From: Flavobacterium soyangense
GTDB taxonomy: Bacteria; Bacteroidota; Bacteroidia; Flavobacteriales; Flavobacteriaceae
Assembly: GCF_015277675.1 (NCBI RefSeq)
Contig: NZ_JADHEC010000006.1
Coordinates: forward strand, 1-64,000
Reading direction: 5' to 3'
Length of the DNA: 64,000 nucleotides
In this document: positions 23,993 to 31,605 of the stretch, piece after piece
Position numbering within the stretch: the stretch's first letter is position 1
Layout: every line of letters starts with the position of its first letter
Notes under the pieces: generated by a model
Seen by the model: the letters and a program-made list of their open reading frames with translations, nothing else
The model's database searches: none
What the model was told of the DNA's origin: nothing
Position numbers and translations under genes: made by a program

Positions 23993-24223
23993 TTGGATCA
24001 AAACCAAAAACAACTCATCAAACTTGCTCATACCAAAATGCCTTTTGGCAAATACGAAGGCAAATATCTTATCGATTTGCCGGAATATTATGTGGTTTGG
24101 TACTCCAACAAAGGTTTTCCAAAAGGAGAACTGGGAGAGCAACTACAGCTCATTTATGAACTAAAACTCAACGGACTTGAGGAGTTAATAAGAAATATTC
24201 GGAAACGGTATCCAAAACCATAG
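23993..24223 (+). CDS. DUF3820-like small protein (76 aa)
   Basis: The protein has the pattern MPFGKYEGKYLIDLPEYYVVWY and ends with NGLEELIRNIRKRYPKP. The phrase PFGKYEGK...LPE.Y..W is typical of the DUF3820 family, found in phages and bacteria. A related stretch occurs at the edge of some exonuclease proteins. The start is TTG at 23993; no ATG gives a better beginning. Function is unknown. It is in a small unit ended by a hairpin shared with the convergent gene. Confidence 0.75.
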   Translation: MDQNQKQLIKLAHTKMPFGKYEGKYLIDLPEYYVVWYSNKGFPKGELGEQLQLIYELKLNGLEELIRNIRKRYPKP

Positions 24224-24228
24224 TTTAA

Positions 24229-24252
24229 ACATAAAACCTTTCGTTTTTATGT
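24229..24252. terminator. bidirectional hairpin between convergent genes
   Basis: ACATAAAAC and GTTTTTATGT pair across a CTTTC loop, flanked by A and T runs. It overlaps the last codons of the minus-strand gene at 24247. Confidence 0.45.
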
Positions 24253-24690
24253 ATTAGTTTCCAAATCCCGAATGTAATCTCCATATTCTAAATAGAACAT
24301 TTCGAGGGCATGCATTTTCTCGTTGAAAAAGTCAAATATTTCATTCCAATACTTTCTATTGCTGACACTTACTCCGGTTTTTTCAACCCAAATACGACTG
24401 ATGGTTTTGCCGTTTTCAAGCACAAAGTTTTTCTCAAAAACAAGGTCTTTTACAAAATCATCTTCCAAAATGCTTCTTAAAGATTCCAGTTTTTCAAAAT
24501 AGATTTTTCGCTTGTCATCATTTCGATGCTCAATGTCAATTAGAATCTGGGCTTTTTTGTTGTCAACATAAAATTTAAACGAAAAGTCCTTGATTTTTGT
24601 ATCATATAAGACCCATTTTCGAGGATATTTTTCTGCAAAATCAATCCAGAATTCTCGCTTTAATCTTTGAGTTTCCTCTTTGCTATACAT
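24247..24690 (-). CDS. DUF4268-like protein (147 aa)
   Basis: The sequence contains KREFWIDFAEKYPRKWVLYD, FSFKFYVDNKKAQILIDIEH and RIWVEKTGVSVSNRKYWNEI, ending with an acidic helix (FFNEKMHALEMFYLEYGDYI). This is the arrangement seen in DUF4268 proteins, which often follow a nuclease-like domain in bigger proteins but here stand alone. It is a soluble single-domain protein with a start MYSKEETQRLKREF. It is divergent from the NUDIX gene across 90 nt and has no operon partner. No catalytic residues are evident. Confidence 0.75.
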   Translation of the reverse strand: MYSKEETQRLKREFWIDFAEKYPRKWVLYDTKIKDFSFKFYVDNKKAQILIDIEHRNDDKRKIYFEKLESLRSILEDDFVKDLVFEKNFVLENGKTISRIWVEKTGVSVSNRKYWNEIFDFFNEKMHALEMFYLEYGDYIRDLETNT

Positions 24691-24779
24691 TTTATTAGTT
24701 AGTTTTTATTTTGGTAAATTTGTAAAACGCTATATTTATATTTTCAATACATTTTGGTTTACAAAAATAGACTTTGATT

Positions 24780-25418
24780 ATGGATTTTCAAGATTTTTTA
24801 AAATATGTTCCTAAATTTTTGGAAGTTACCCTTCCTGGCATTGAAGCACATTTCAGAATGGCTCCGTTAGAAAGAATTGAAGGAATGAAAAACATTAAAA
24901 TTGAAACTAAAAACCCAAAAATTGCTGCAGTGATGATGTTGTTTTATCCTAAAAATGGAAGAACACATTTGGTTCTTATTGTCCGAAATTCTTATGAAGG
25001 TGTGCATTCTGCCCAAATAGCTTTTCCCGGCGGAAAATATGAATCAGGAGATCAAACTTTTGAACAAACTGCTTTACGAGAAACCCACGAGGAAATTGGA
25101 ATTCATCCCGAAAGCATTGAAATCATAATGCCTTTTACTAATTTGTACATTCAACCCAGTAATTTTATGGTATACCCTTATCTGGGAATTTGTAGAGAGG
25201 AAATTATTTTTATTCCTGATGTTAATGAAGTTGCGAAAATAATCGAATTGCCATTATCTATTTTTTTGGATGATAATTTAGTTGTAAGTACACAAATTTC
25301 AACTTCTTATGCTGAAAATATGCTTATTCCGGCTTTTAAAATTAATGAGCATATAGTTTGGGGTGCAACGGCTATGATGTTGAGTGAATTGAAAGAAGTC
25401 TTAAAAAAGGTGCTTTAA
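24780..25418 (+). CDS. NUDIX hydrolase, probable CoA pyrophosphatase
   Basis: The 212-residue protein has a NUDIX motif at about 83-107: GGKYESGDQTFEQTALRETH followed by EEIGI. The upstream LIVRNSYEGVHSAQIAFPGG matches the CoA-diphosphatase subgroup, which cuts CoA into phosphopantetheine and adenosine bisphosphate. The catalytic REThEE is intact. ATG at 24780 is used rather than a TTG two codons upstream. The gene is followed within 54 nt by an acyltransferase gene, though a promoter box lies between. Substrate assignment is tentative. Confidence 0.85.
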   Translation: MDFQDFLKYVPKFLEVTLPGIEAHFRMAPLERIEGMKNIKIETKNPKIAAVMMLFYPKNGRTHLVLIVRNSYEGVHSAQIAFPGGKYESGDQTFEQTALRETHEEIGIHPESIEIIMPFTNLYIQPSNFMVYPYLGICREEIIFIPDVNEVAKIIELPLSIFLDDNLVVSTQISTSYAENMLIPAFKINEHIVWGATAMMLSELKEVLKKVL

Positions 25419-25432
25419 TTTATTAGTTTTCG

Positions 25433-25440
25433 TAAGTTTG
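25433..25440 (+). promoter_or_regulatory. -7 box TAAGTTTG of the acyltransferase gene
   Basis: TAAGTTTG fits TAnnTTTG and lies 31 nt before the ATG at 25472, just after the NUDIX gene. Confidence 0.5.
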
Positions 25441-25471
25441 TCCTCCAAATATACACAAAGCACAATTTTCT

Positions 25472-26281
25472 ATGGGATTATTTAAGAGAAATCCATTTGG
25501 ACACATCCTTTTTATTAAAAGATTTTTGATACATATTTTTGCAATTTTGACGCATAGACGCTATAGAGGGTTTAATAGTTTGCAAATAGAGGGTTCAGAA
25601 ATAATACCTGCATTACCAGATACAAATGTCCTTTTTATATCCAATCATCAAACTTATTTTGCTGATGTGGTCGCCATGTTTCATGTATTTAATGCCAGTT
25701 TGAGTGGTCGTCAAGATTCCATAAAAAATATTGGATATATCTGGAAACCCAAGATGAATATTTATTATGTAGCTGCTAAAGAAACTATGCAAGCAGGATT
25801 ATTGCCAAGAATTTTGTCCTACATTGGAGCTATTACCGTCGAAAGAACTTGGCGTTCTTGCGGTAAAGATGTTACCGAAAAGCGCGATGTGAATCCTAGC
25901 GACACTGAAAATATTAAAATCGCATTAAATGATGGCTGGGTAATTACTTTTCCGCAAGGAACAACAAAGTCATTTAAACCTGTTCGAAAAGGAACCGCAC
26001 ATATCATAAAACAACACAGACCTATCGTAGTTCCAATAGTAATTGATGGATTCCGTCGTTCGTTTGACAAAAAAGGATTGCGTATGAAAAAGAAAGGCAT
26101 TCTGCAATCATTCACCATCAAACCACCTTTAGAAATTGATTATGACAACGATACCATCGATCAAATTGTCGAAAAAATTGAATATGCAATCGAGCAACAT
26201 CCATCATTTTTAAAAGTGATTCCTGCCCAAGAATTAAAAGAAGCAGAAGAACTTAACAAATTAAGAAAATGGGAATATTAA
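25472..26281 (+). CDS. 1-acyl-sn-glycerol-3-phosphate acyltransferase (PlsC-like)
   Basis: The acyltransferase motifs are NHQTYFAD near residue 61 (HX4D block), then AKETMQAGLLPRILSYIGAI with the VER site, then TFPQGTTKSFKP (block III, with PQGT in place of PEGT) and VPIVIDGFRRSF. PlsC enzymes make phosphatidic acid from lysophosphatidic acid at the membrane. The length of 269 residues and the basic N-terminus fit a membrane-associated enzyme. It ends at a strong bidirectional terminator. It could also transfer acyl groups to other lipids. Confidence 0.85.
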   Translation: MGLFKRNPFGHILFIKRFLIHIFAILTHRRYRGFNSLQIEGSEIIPALPDTNVLFISNHQTYFADVVAMFHVFNASLSGRQDSIKNIGYIWKPKMNIYYVAAKETMQAGLLPRILSYIGAITVERTWRSCGKDVTEKRDVNPSDTENIKIALNDGWVITFPQGTTKSFKPVRKGTAHIIKQHRPIVVPIVIDGFRRSFDKKGLRMKKKGILQSFTIKPPLEIDYDNDTIDQIVEKIEYAIEQHPSFLKVIPAQELKEAEELNKLRKWEY

Positions 26282-26282
26282 T

Positions 26283-26308
26283 AAAAAAGAGGCAATTGCC
26301 TCTTTTTT
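26283..26308. terminator. bidirectional terminator
   Basis: AAAAAAGAGGCAATTGCCTCTTTTTT is a perfect palindrome between convergent genes. The T-run on one strand and A-run on the other make it work both ways. The last codon of the minus gene overlaps it. Confidence 0.9.
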
Positions 26309-26942
26309 ATAAATCTATTTTCTTTAATTCGTTATAATTCCTATACAATCTTTTGAGTAAAATTCCGTAAAGCAATTTGTAAAATAACCAAAAAAGACTC
26401 AAAAACACAGCAATTGTCAAAATCAAAATCCCTATCGTGATTACCATAATCTTTCCGTCACTGGCGATTTTATCTCTCAAAACCATTACTTCTGGATTGG
26501 AAGTAAAAGCAATTAAAAAGCCAATTATTAAACTCAAAACAACCATTCCAAGATTGTACCAAACATAGCATTGCACTGTTTTTCTGCTTTTAAGAATGTC
26601 TTTCATCAACTGTTTTGTAGATACGGTGGTCGAAATGGAAACATAATTTTTATAAAACAAATAAATGAAAACCAATATTACCGCATAATTTAAAACCGTC
26701 AACCCTTCAAAATAGACGTTTAGTTCTTCATATTTAGTGTTTTTCAAATAATCGTCAGTATTAAAAAATACGCTAATCATTGTCCAAAGCAAAATCTCCA
26801 GAATGCTAATAATAAAAATCCACTTCACGATTGAGGATGATTTCATGTGCAGCATCTTGTAAATTTCGCCTTCTGAAACCTGTTCAAAAGCGGCGTTTTT
26901 TTGCCAATCTTTTTTCAATAAATCCAGCTCTTCCATAATCAT
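26307..26942 (-). CDS. membrane partner of the ECF sigma factor (211 aa)
   Basis: Residues 1-35 are a soluble helical part (EELDLLKKDWQKNAAFEQVS). Four membrane segments follow (about 38-60, 83-98, 125-145 and 165-195). The gene starts one nucleotide from the stop of the ECF sigma gene, so they form a two-gene unit. Such small membrane proteins next to sigma factors in Bacteroidota are often regulators that may hold the sigma factor. A direct anti-sigma role is inferred from position alone. A second possible start is at 26936. Confidence 0.7.
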   Translation of the reverse strand: MIMEELDLLKKDWQKNAAFEQVSEGEIYKMLHMKSSSIVKWIFIISILEILLWTMISVFFNTDDYLKNTKYEELNVYFEGLTVLNYAVILVFIYLFYKNYVSISTTVSTKQLMKDILKSRKTVQCYVWYNLGMVVLSLIIGFLIAFTSNPEVMVLRDKIASDGKIMVITIGILILTIAVFLSLFWLFYKLLYGILLKRLYRNYNELKKIDL

Positions 26943-26943
26943 G

Positions 26944-27438
26944 TTAAGGATTTAATATTTTTTTTAATTTCCCTTTAATTCTATTCATTTTAACCCTTGC
27001 ATTCACTTCCGTAATTCCCAATGTTTCCGATATTTCTGCATAATCCTTGTCTTCAAGATACATAAAAACCAAAGCTTTTTCAATATCGTTTAATTGATAT
27101 ACCGCTTTGTACATCAGCTTCAGCCGTTCTTCTTCTTCATAATTATAATCCTCCTGCCCAATAAAAAATTGATGATTTTCATAATCCACCGTTTTTATGG
27201 CTCGGCTACTTTTCCGGTACAAAGTAATCGCCGTGTTCAAAGCCACACGATACGCCCAAGTCGAAAACTTGCTGTCGCCACGAAACTTCGGGAACGCCTT
27301 CCACAACTGGATAGTAATCTCCTGAAACAAATCCTTGTGTGCATCCTCACCATTCGTATACAACCTACAAATTTTGTGGATTATATTCTGGTTGGTCTTC
27401 AATTGCTTCACAAATGATTGTTCTAAACTGTCGCTCAT
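26944..27438 (-). CDS. ECF-family RNA polymerase sigma factor
   Basis: The start MSDSLEQSFVKQLKTNQ at 27438 is preferred; an upstream frame of 36 residues has no sigma features. Region 2 contains KDLFQEITIQLWKAFPKFRG and SKFSTWAYRVALNTAITLYR, and region 4 contains LNDIEKALVFMYLEDKDYAE with ITEVNARVKMNRIKGKLKK. The protein has 164 residues, normal for an ECF sigma factor. It is the first gene of a two-gene unit with a membrane protein. The regulon is unknown. The tail is typical of Bacteroidota ECF factors. Confidence 0.92.
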   Translation of the reverse strand: MSDSLEQSFVKQLKTNQNIIHKICRLYTNGEDAHKDLFQEITIQLWKAFPKFRGDSKFSTWAYRVALNTAITLYRKSSRAIKTVDYENHQFFIGQEDYNYEEEERLKLMYKAVYQLNDIEKALVFMYLEDKDYAEISETLGITEVNARVKMNRIKGKLKKILNP

Positions 27439-27558
27439 AGTATTGTTAGTGGACAAAAGACATATTTTGTTACAAATTAAGTGTTTTTTTTCAGGAGCAC
27501 AAAGTTTCGTGTTTTTAATATACAGTCGTCCCGCTTTTCGTTGCAATCTTTTTTTAAG

Positions 27559-27585
27559 CCTATAAGGTTTTTAAAACCTTATAGG
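27559..27585. repeat. CCTATAAGG palindrome in a 314-nt gene-free space
   Basis: CCTATAAGG TTTTTAAAA CCTTATAGG is a perfect inverted repeat. It shares its GGTTTTTAAAACC centre with the element at 17476. The space 27439-27752 between divergent genes otherwise holds only the promoter region of ndh. This hairpin is probably one of a small dispersed family. Confidence 0.7.
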
Positions 27586-27726
27586 TCTGTAAAAAAAAGG
27601 ATTTTCACTTCAAACGAAGTTCACTGAACTCCAATGAAAATAAAAGCTATGTGAAGTAATCTGGGCTATTCTAAACCTTTTATTTTCTTTATAAACTTCC
27701 CCGAAAAGCTTTAAAACTAAACTTCG

Positions 27727-27734
27727 TATATTTG
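27727..27734 (+). promoter_or_regulatory. -7 box TATATTTG of ndh
   Basis: TATATTTG fits TAnnTTTG and lies 18 nt before the ATG at 27753. Confidence 0.55.
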
Positions 27735-27752
27735 TAATTCAACGACAAAAAT

Positions 27753-29057
27753 ATGAACATTCCAAAATCAGAAAATCCCGGAATAGTCATTATCGGCGGA
27801 GGTTTTGCAGGAATTGCATTAGCCAAACAATTGCGAAACAAAAAGATGCAGGTTGTTCTATTGGACAAACACAATTATCATACATTTCAACCCTTATTGT
27901 ATCAAGTCGCCACTGGCGGTCTCGAAGCCGGTTCTATCGCATATCCCATTCGGAAAGTCATTCAGGAATTCGACGATTTCTATTTTCGACTCACTTTAGT
28001 AAAGGAAATTGATACCGAAAATAAAAAAGTAATCACCGAAATAGGAGATTTAAGTTATGATTATCTCGTAATTGCTACAGGTTCCAAAACTAATTATTTT
28101 GGCAACAAAGAAATTGAACGCAATTCGATGGCGATGAAAACCATTCCGCAATCGCTCAATATTCGAAGCCTGATTCTAGAGAATTTCGAACAAGCCGTTC
28201 TGATGAATGACAGCACCGAAAAAAATAGTTTAATCAATTTTGTACTCGTGGGTGGTGGACCAACAGGCGTGGAGCTTGCCGGCGCTCTTGCCGAAATGAA
28301 AAAAGAAATCCTCCAAAAAGATTATCCCGATCTCGATATTGCCAAAATGGAAATCAATCTCGTTCAAGGAGGCGACAGAATCTTGGATTCGATGAGCGAG
28401 AAATCATCGCAAGAAGCCGAGAAGTTCCTGATAAAATTAGGCGTAAAAATCTGGAAAAATGTCCGTGTCACTAATTATGACGGTCGCACCATTACCACCA
28501 ATTCCGATTTAACTTTCGAAACCGCCACCGTAATCTGGACTGCAGGAGTTAAAGGTGCTGTCGTTGCAGGTCTTGATGCCAAATCCCTTGTTGAAAATGT
28601 AAAACGCATCCGGGTAAATCAATACAATCAAGTCGTGGGTTACGATACCATTTTTGCCGTGGGCGATATTGCGCTGATGGAACTCGAAGAGTATCCGCGA
28701 GGTCACCCCATGATGGCGCAACCGGCCTTGCAACAAGGAAAATTACTGGGAGAAAATTTGGCCAGATTAGTAGACAATCAACCAATGGAAGCTTTCAAGT
28801 ATAAAGACAAAGGTGCAATGGCAACCATTGGTCGCAACAAGGCTGTTGTCGATTTGCCGCATTACCATTTCAGTGGTGTTTTTGCCTGGTTTGTCTGGAT
28901 GTTCGTGCATTTGTTCTCCCTCATTGGATTCAAAAAAAAGGCCGTGGTTTTCTTGAATTGGGTTTACAACTACATCCGTTTTGACCGTGAAGGCCGATTG
29001 ATTATTCGCCCGTTCAAAAAGAAAAGTTTTGTCACTTTTACGAGTGACGAGGTTTAA
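27753..29057 (+). CDS. ndh: type II NADH dehydrogenase (NDH-2)
   Basis: This 434-residue flavoprotein oxidises NADH and reduces quinone at the inner membrane without pumping protons. The FAD-binding motif GIVIIGGGFAGIALAKQL is at about 9-26 and the NADH-binding motif FVLVGGGPTGVELAGALAEM at about 162-181. GHPMMAQPALQQGKLLGENL and the C-terminal amphipathic stretch FSGVFAWFVWMFVHLFSLIG anchor it to the membrane. It is transcribed alone, with a promoter and a terminator. The length is typical for bacterial NDH-2. Confidence 0.93.
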   Translation: MNIPKSENPGIVIIGGGFAGIALAKQLRNKKMQVVLLDKHNYHTFQPLLYQVATGGLEAGSIAYPIRKVIQEFDDFYFRLTLVKEIDTENKKVITEIGDLSYDYLVIATGSKTNYFGNKEIERNSMAMKTIPQSLNIRSLILENFEQAVLMNDSTEKNSLINFVLVGGGPTGVELAGALAEMKKEILQKDYPDLDIAKMEINLVQGGDRILDSMSEKSSQEAEKFLIKLGVKIWKNVRVTNYDGRTITTNSDLTFETATVIWTAGVKGAVVAGLDAKSLVENVKRIRVNQYNQVVGYDTIFAVGDIALMELEEYPRGHPMMAQPALQQGKLLGENLARLVDNQPMEAFKYKDKGAMATIGRNKAVVDLPHYHFSGVFAWFVWMFVHLFSLIGFKKKAVVFLNWVYNYIRFDREGRLIIRPFKKKSFVTFTSDEV

Positions 29058-29060
29058 TAT

Positions 29061-29089
29061 AAAAGGATAACGATTTGTTATCCCTTTTT
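29061..29089 (+). terminator. terminator after ndh
   Basis: AAAAGGATAAC and GTTATCCCTTTTT pair around a GATTT loop, followed by T residues. Confidence 0.75.
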
Positions 29090-29119
29090 GAATCTTGGTT
29101 CCCAATAAGAATTTGCAGC

Positions 29120-29767
29120 TTAGTTTATTGGAAAAGAATATCCAATAGAAACGGTCGGAATAAAGTAAGTATCCCAAGTTTTATGTCTGTCATTGTCATA
29201 AAAGCTATCCCCAACAGGAACCGGATTGTTGTCTTTCCCTTGTGGGCTTTTAAGGTAGTATAAGGCGCCAATTCTTGGCATTACATATAATCCCTTGTAA
29301 ATGCGAAAGATATAGCCAAGCTCAACTCCAACTAAATCAGAATATAAATTTTCCGAGATGCCCGTGCTTTCCTCTGTCACGATTTGTTTTTTATTTTGGT
29401 ACATAATGCGGGTATACAATCCTTTGTCGGTTTTGCCATTCCAAAAATAGCTATAATGTACAGAATAAATATAATCTACTTTCAAATCAAATCCTTCTGG
29501 TGTACCCCCAAACCCTTCAGGACTTTTGAATTTTTGATAACCCACTTCAAAACTATGTGGTCCTTTGCGTACTCCAGAATAACTGCCAATTCCGCCTGTC
29601 AATGCTAATAACCCCAAATCAAGTTCAGAAAAAATTTTCCATTCCTTTTTTGGCTGCGTCTGTTCGTCCTGAAGGCTCGAGTCAGAAGTTGAAGGTTCAA
29701 TAGTTTGTGAAAATCCGTGGTTGCTTAATCCAAAAATAAAAGCGAGTGTAATTGTAAAATGTTTCAT
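29120..29767 (-). CDS. exported beta-strand-rich protein, probably outer-membrane (215 aa)
   Basis: The start at 29767 gives a signal peptide (MKHFTITLAFIFGLSNHGFS); the frame runs 23 codons further, but those residues do not fit. The mature part has alternating aromatic strands (SYSGVRKGPHSFEVGYQKF, YIYSVHYSYFWNGKTD, ELGYIFRIYKGLYVMPRIG) and ends TVSIGYSFPIN, which fits a small outer-membrane beta-barrel. No function can be named. A Crp-like regulator gene lies about 100 nt upstream on the same strand. Confidence 0.75.
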   Translation of the reverse strand: MKHFTITLAFIFGLSNHGFSQTIEPSTSDSSLQDEQTQPKKEWKIFSELDLGLLALTGGIGSYSGVRKGPHSFEVGYQKFKSPEGFGGTPEGFDLKVDYIYSVHYSYFWNGKTDKGLYTRIMYQNKKQIVTEESTGISENLYSDLVGVELGYIFRIYKGLYVMPRIGALYYLKSPQGKDNNPVPVGDSFYDNDRHKTWDTYFIPTVSIGYSFPIN

Positions 29768-29864
29768 AGTTGTAAAATTTTGCATATTGTTTATGTTTTT
29801 AATTAACGATGCAAAATTCGGGTGAAGGGACAACAACTAACTGGACAAATGTCCATAAATCAAA

Positions 29865-30428
29865 TTATTTGATATTACTGCGAATTCTACTCAAATGACG
29901 TGGCGTTACTCCAAGCATCGAGGCAAGATGTAATAGCGGTATTTGTTGTAACAAATGCGGTTCGGTTTGCAGCATTTTGGCATAACGTTGCTCTGCCGTG
30001 AGTACAATTAAGTCAAACCGACTTGAATCAATGCCGCAAATCGAACTTTCGAGTAGCCCAATATAAAAATCTTTGAAGCCTGGAACTTCGTTCACTAATT
30101 GTTTAAGTTCCGTTTTGCTTATGAGTGAAATACTTCCTTTAGTGAATGCCTTTACGTTTTCAAGGGCGGGTTTTTCACTTATAAAACTTAGTAGTGAAGC
30201 GAAAAAAGTATTGGTAATCGACACATAAGTGGTTTTTTCTTCCCCCTCTTTTATGACATAATATTGAAACAGGCCACTTTCTATAAAACCTATATGTCTG
30301 CTGGTTTTTCCATATTCAACAACGAAATCATTTTTTTCGAATTCTTGATAGGTAAAGGCATCCAAAATTCTGTTCAGGCTTTCTCCCTCAAATCCAATCT
30401 CCTGAAAATATGTTTTCACTTTTTCCAT
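29865..30428 (-). CDS. Crp/Fnr-family transcription regulator
   Basis: The N-terminal cyclic-nucleotide-binding-like fold (about 20-120) includes FEKNDFVVEYGKTSRHIGF and IESGLFQYYVIKEGEEKTTY. The C-terminal helix-turn-helix is LASMLGVTPRHLSRIRSNIK. At 187 residues it belongs to the short Bacteroidota type whose members often regulate stress or transport. The residues that bind cAMP in Crp are not conserved, so the ligand is unknown. It lies 10 nt after the DUF3810 gene on the same strand and is probably cotranscribed. Confidence 0.88.
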   Translation of the reverse strand: MEKVKTYFQEIGFEGESLNRILDAFTYQEFEKNDFVVEYGKTSRHIGFIESGLFQYYVIKEGEEKTTYVSITNTFFASLLSFISEKPALENVKAFTKGSISLISKTELKQLVNEVPGFKDFYIGLLESSICGIDSSRFDLIVLTAEQRYAKMLQTEPHLLQQIPLLHLASMLGVTPRHLSRIRSNIK

Positions 30429-30438
30429 ATTCCTACTG

Positions 30439-31500
30439 TTATAATTTTTTGTCTTTATAATAATTCACCATCAAATTCACGAATTTGCTGTAACTTTCCA
30501 TACCGTCTTTTTGTTGATTGAATTTCAGGAAATTGTCGTAAAAAATATGGAAACCCTTGTCTATAAAAGTGTCGTATTGTTTCCAGAAATCCTCGCTTTC
30601 CTGGTAGTTTTCCAGGATTCCGGGATGAACAGTTTTCAGTAGTTCTTCAAAAACTTTTTCGTCACGAACTTGCCAATTGGCCAAACAATAACGCAATGCA
30701 GTACTGTATCCCGAATATTTAAAATACAAATCATCATTTTTCACGGAAGCCAGAAACCCGATGAAATTGCATTCGCTTTCGCTGGCAAAACCCATTTGGT
30801 GCGCCATTTCGTGGCAAGAGGTCGTTGGTGAATTGTACATTGGCATCAAATAATTTACTTGTGCTTCATTGGTAAACGGATTCAAATATCCGCCAAAACC
30901 CATATAAGTCAAAGGCAAACTAAAAAGTGACTTCTTGATGCTGGGATTCGTGTATTCAAAGAAAGCATATTGGTCGGAAAGCTTTTTATAGCCATTTAAA
31001 TTCATCTCGAAAACCTGTTCTTGCGAATAGGGAAATACAACTTTTGAGCTGTCGTCTTTCATAATTTGGCTTTGAATTTCGTTTGTTTTGGCAATTAGTT
31101 TTTTGGTGAAAGTCAATAAATCTGCATCCGTATAATCCCTTTCTATTTTCATTTTTTCGAATAGCGGTTGGCGGTAATAATTCATTGCCCACAAGAAATG
31201 GAAAAGGAAATAGATCACTGACAGTATGCCTACTATTTTCAAAGCGGTGTTTCTCTTTTCGAATCGCCAAGATTTTCGGCTGTCCCAAATCGATTTCAAT
31301 ACATAAATAATCACGATTCCATAGATAATATCTCCAAAAGAAAACGGAAGTTTCCCCAATGTTTGCCGTGAAATTTTAGAAGTAAACACATACAATCCAT
31401 TGCTGTAAAATCGTTCCACAAACTCGGGAAAAAACGGAATGATTTGCAAAACCAGAATCTGGATCAGTAGGAATAGTGGAAGAATGTATTTGCGTTGCAT
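30439..31500 (-). CDS. DUF3810-family membrane metallopeptidase-like protein
   Basis: Three hydrophobic segments near the N-terminus (about 5-25, 48-68 and 83-105) precede a soluble part holding CHEMAHQMGF near residue 232, an HExxH zinc motif, with a following ESE. This fits DUF3810, a Bacteroidota family annotated as unknown. The motif suggests a zinc protease acting at the membrane. The start MQRKYILPLFLLIQILVLQI follows the usual form. It is divergent from pepD and shares a 105-nt spacer with it. The substrate is unknown. Confidence 0.82.
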   Translation of the reverse strand: MQRKYILPLFLLIQILVLQIIPFFPEFVERFYSNGLYVFTSKISRQTLGKLPFSFGDIIYGIVIIYVLKSIWDSRKSWRFEKRNTALKIVGILSVIYFLFHFLWAMNYYRQPLFEKMKIERDYTDADLLTFTKKLIAKTNEIQSQIMKDDSSKVVFPYSQEQVFEMNLNGYKKLSDQYAFFEYTNPSIKKSLFSLPLTYMGFGGYLNPFTNEAQVNYLMPMYNSPTTSCHEMAHQMGFASESECNFIGFLASVKNDDLYFKYSGYSTALRYCLANWQVRDEKVFEELLKTVHPGILENYQESEDFWKQYDTFIDKGFHIFYDNFLKFNQQKDGMESYSKFVNLMVNYYKDKKL

Positions 31501-31558
31501 TTAAAATGAATTTTTGTAAAATTAGCACAAAATAAATGACTTTTAAAATACATTATTC

Positions 31559-31566
31559 TAACTTTG
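31559..31566 (+). promoter_or_regulatory. -7 box TAACTTTG of pepD
   Basis: TAACTTTG fits TAnnTTTG and lies 39 nt before the ATG at 31606. Confidence 0.5.
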
Positions 31567-31605
31567 AACTTTCGAATTTTAAACTATAATTAAAAAAAAT
31601 ATATA

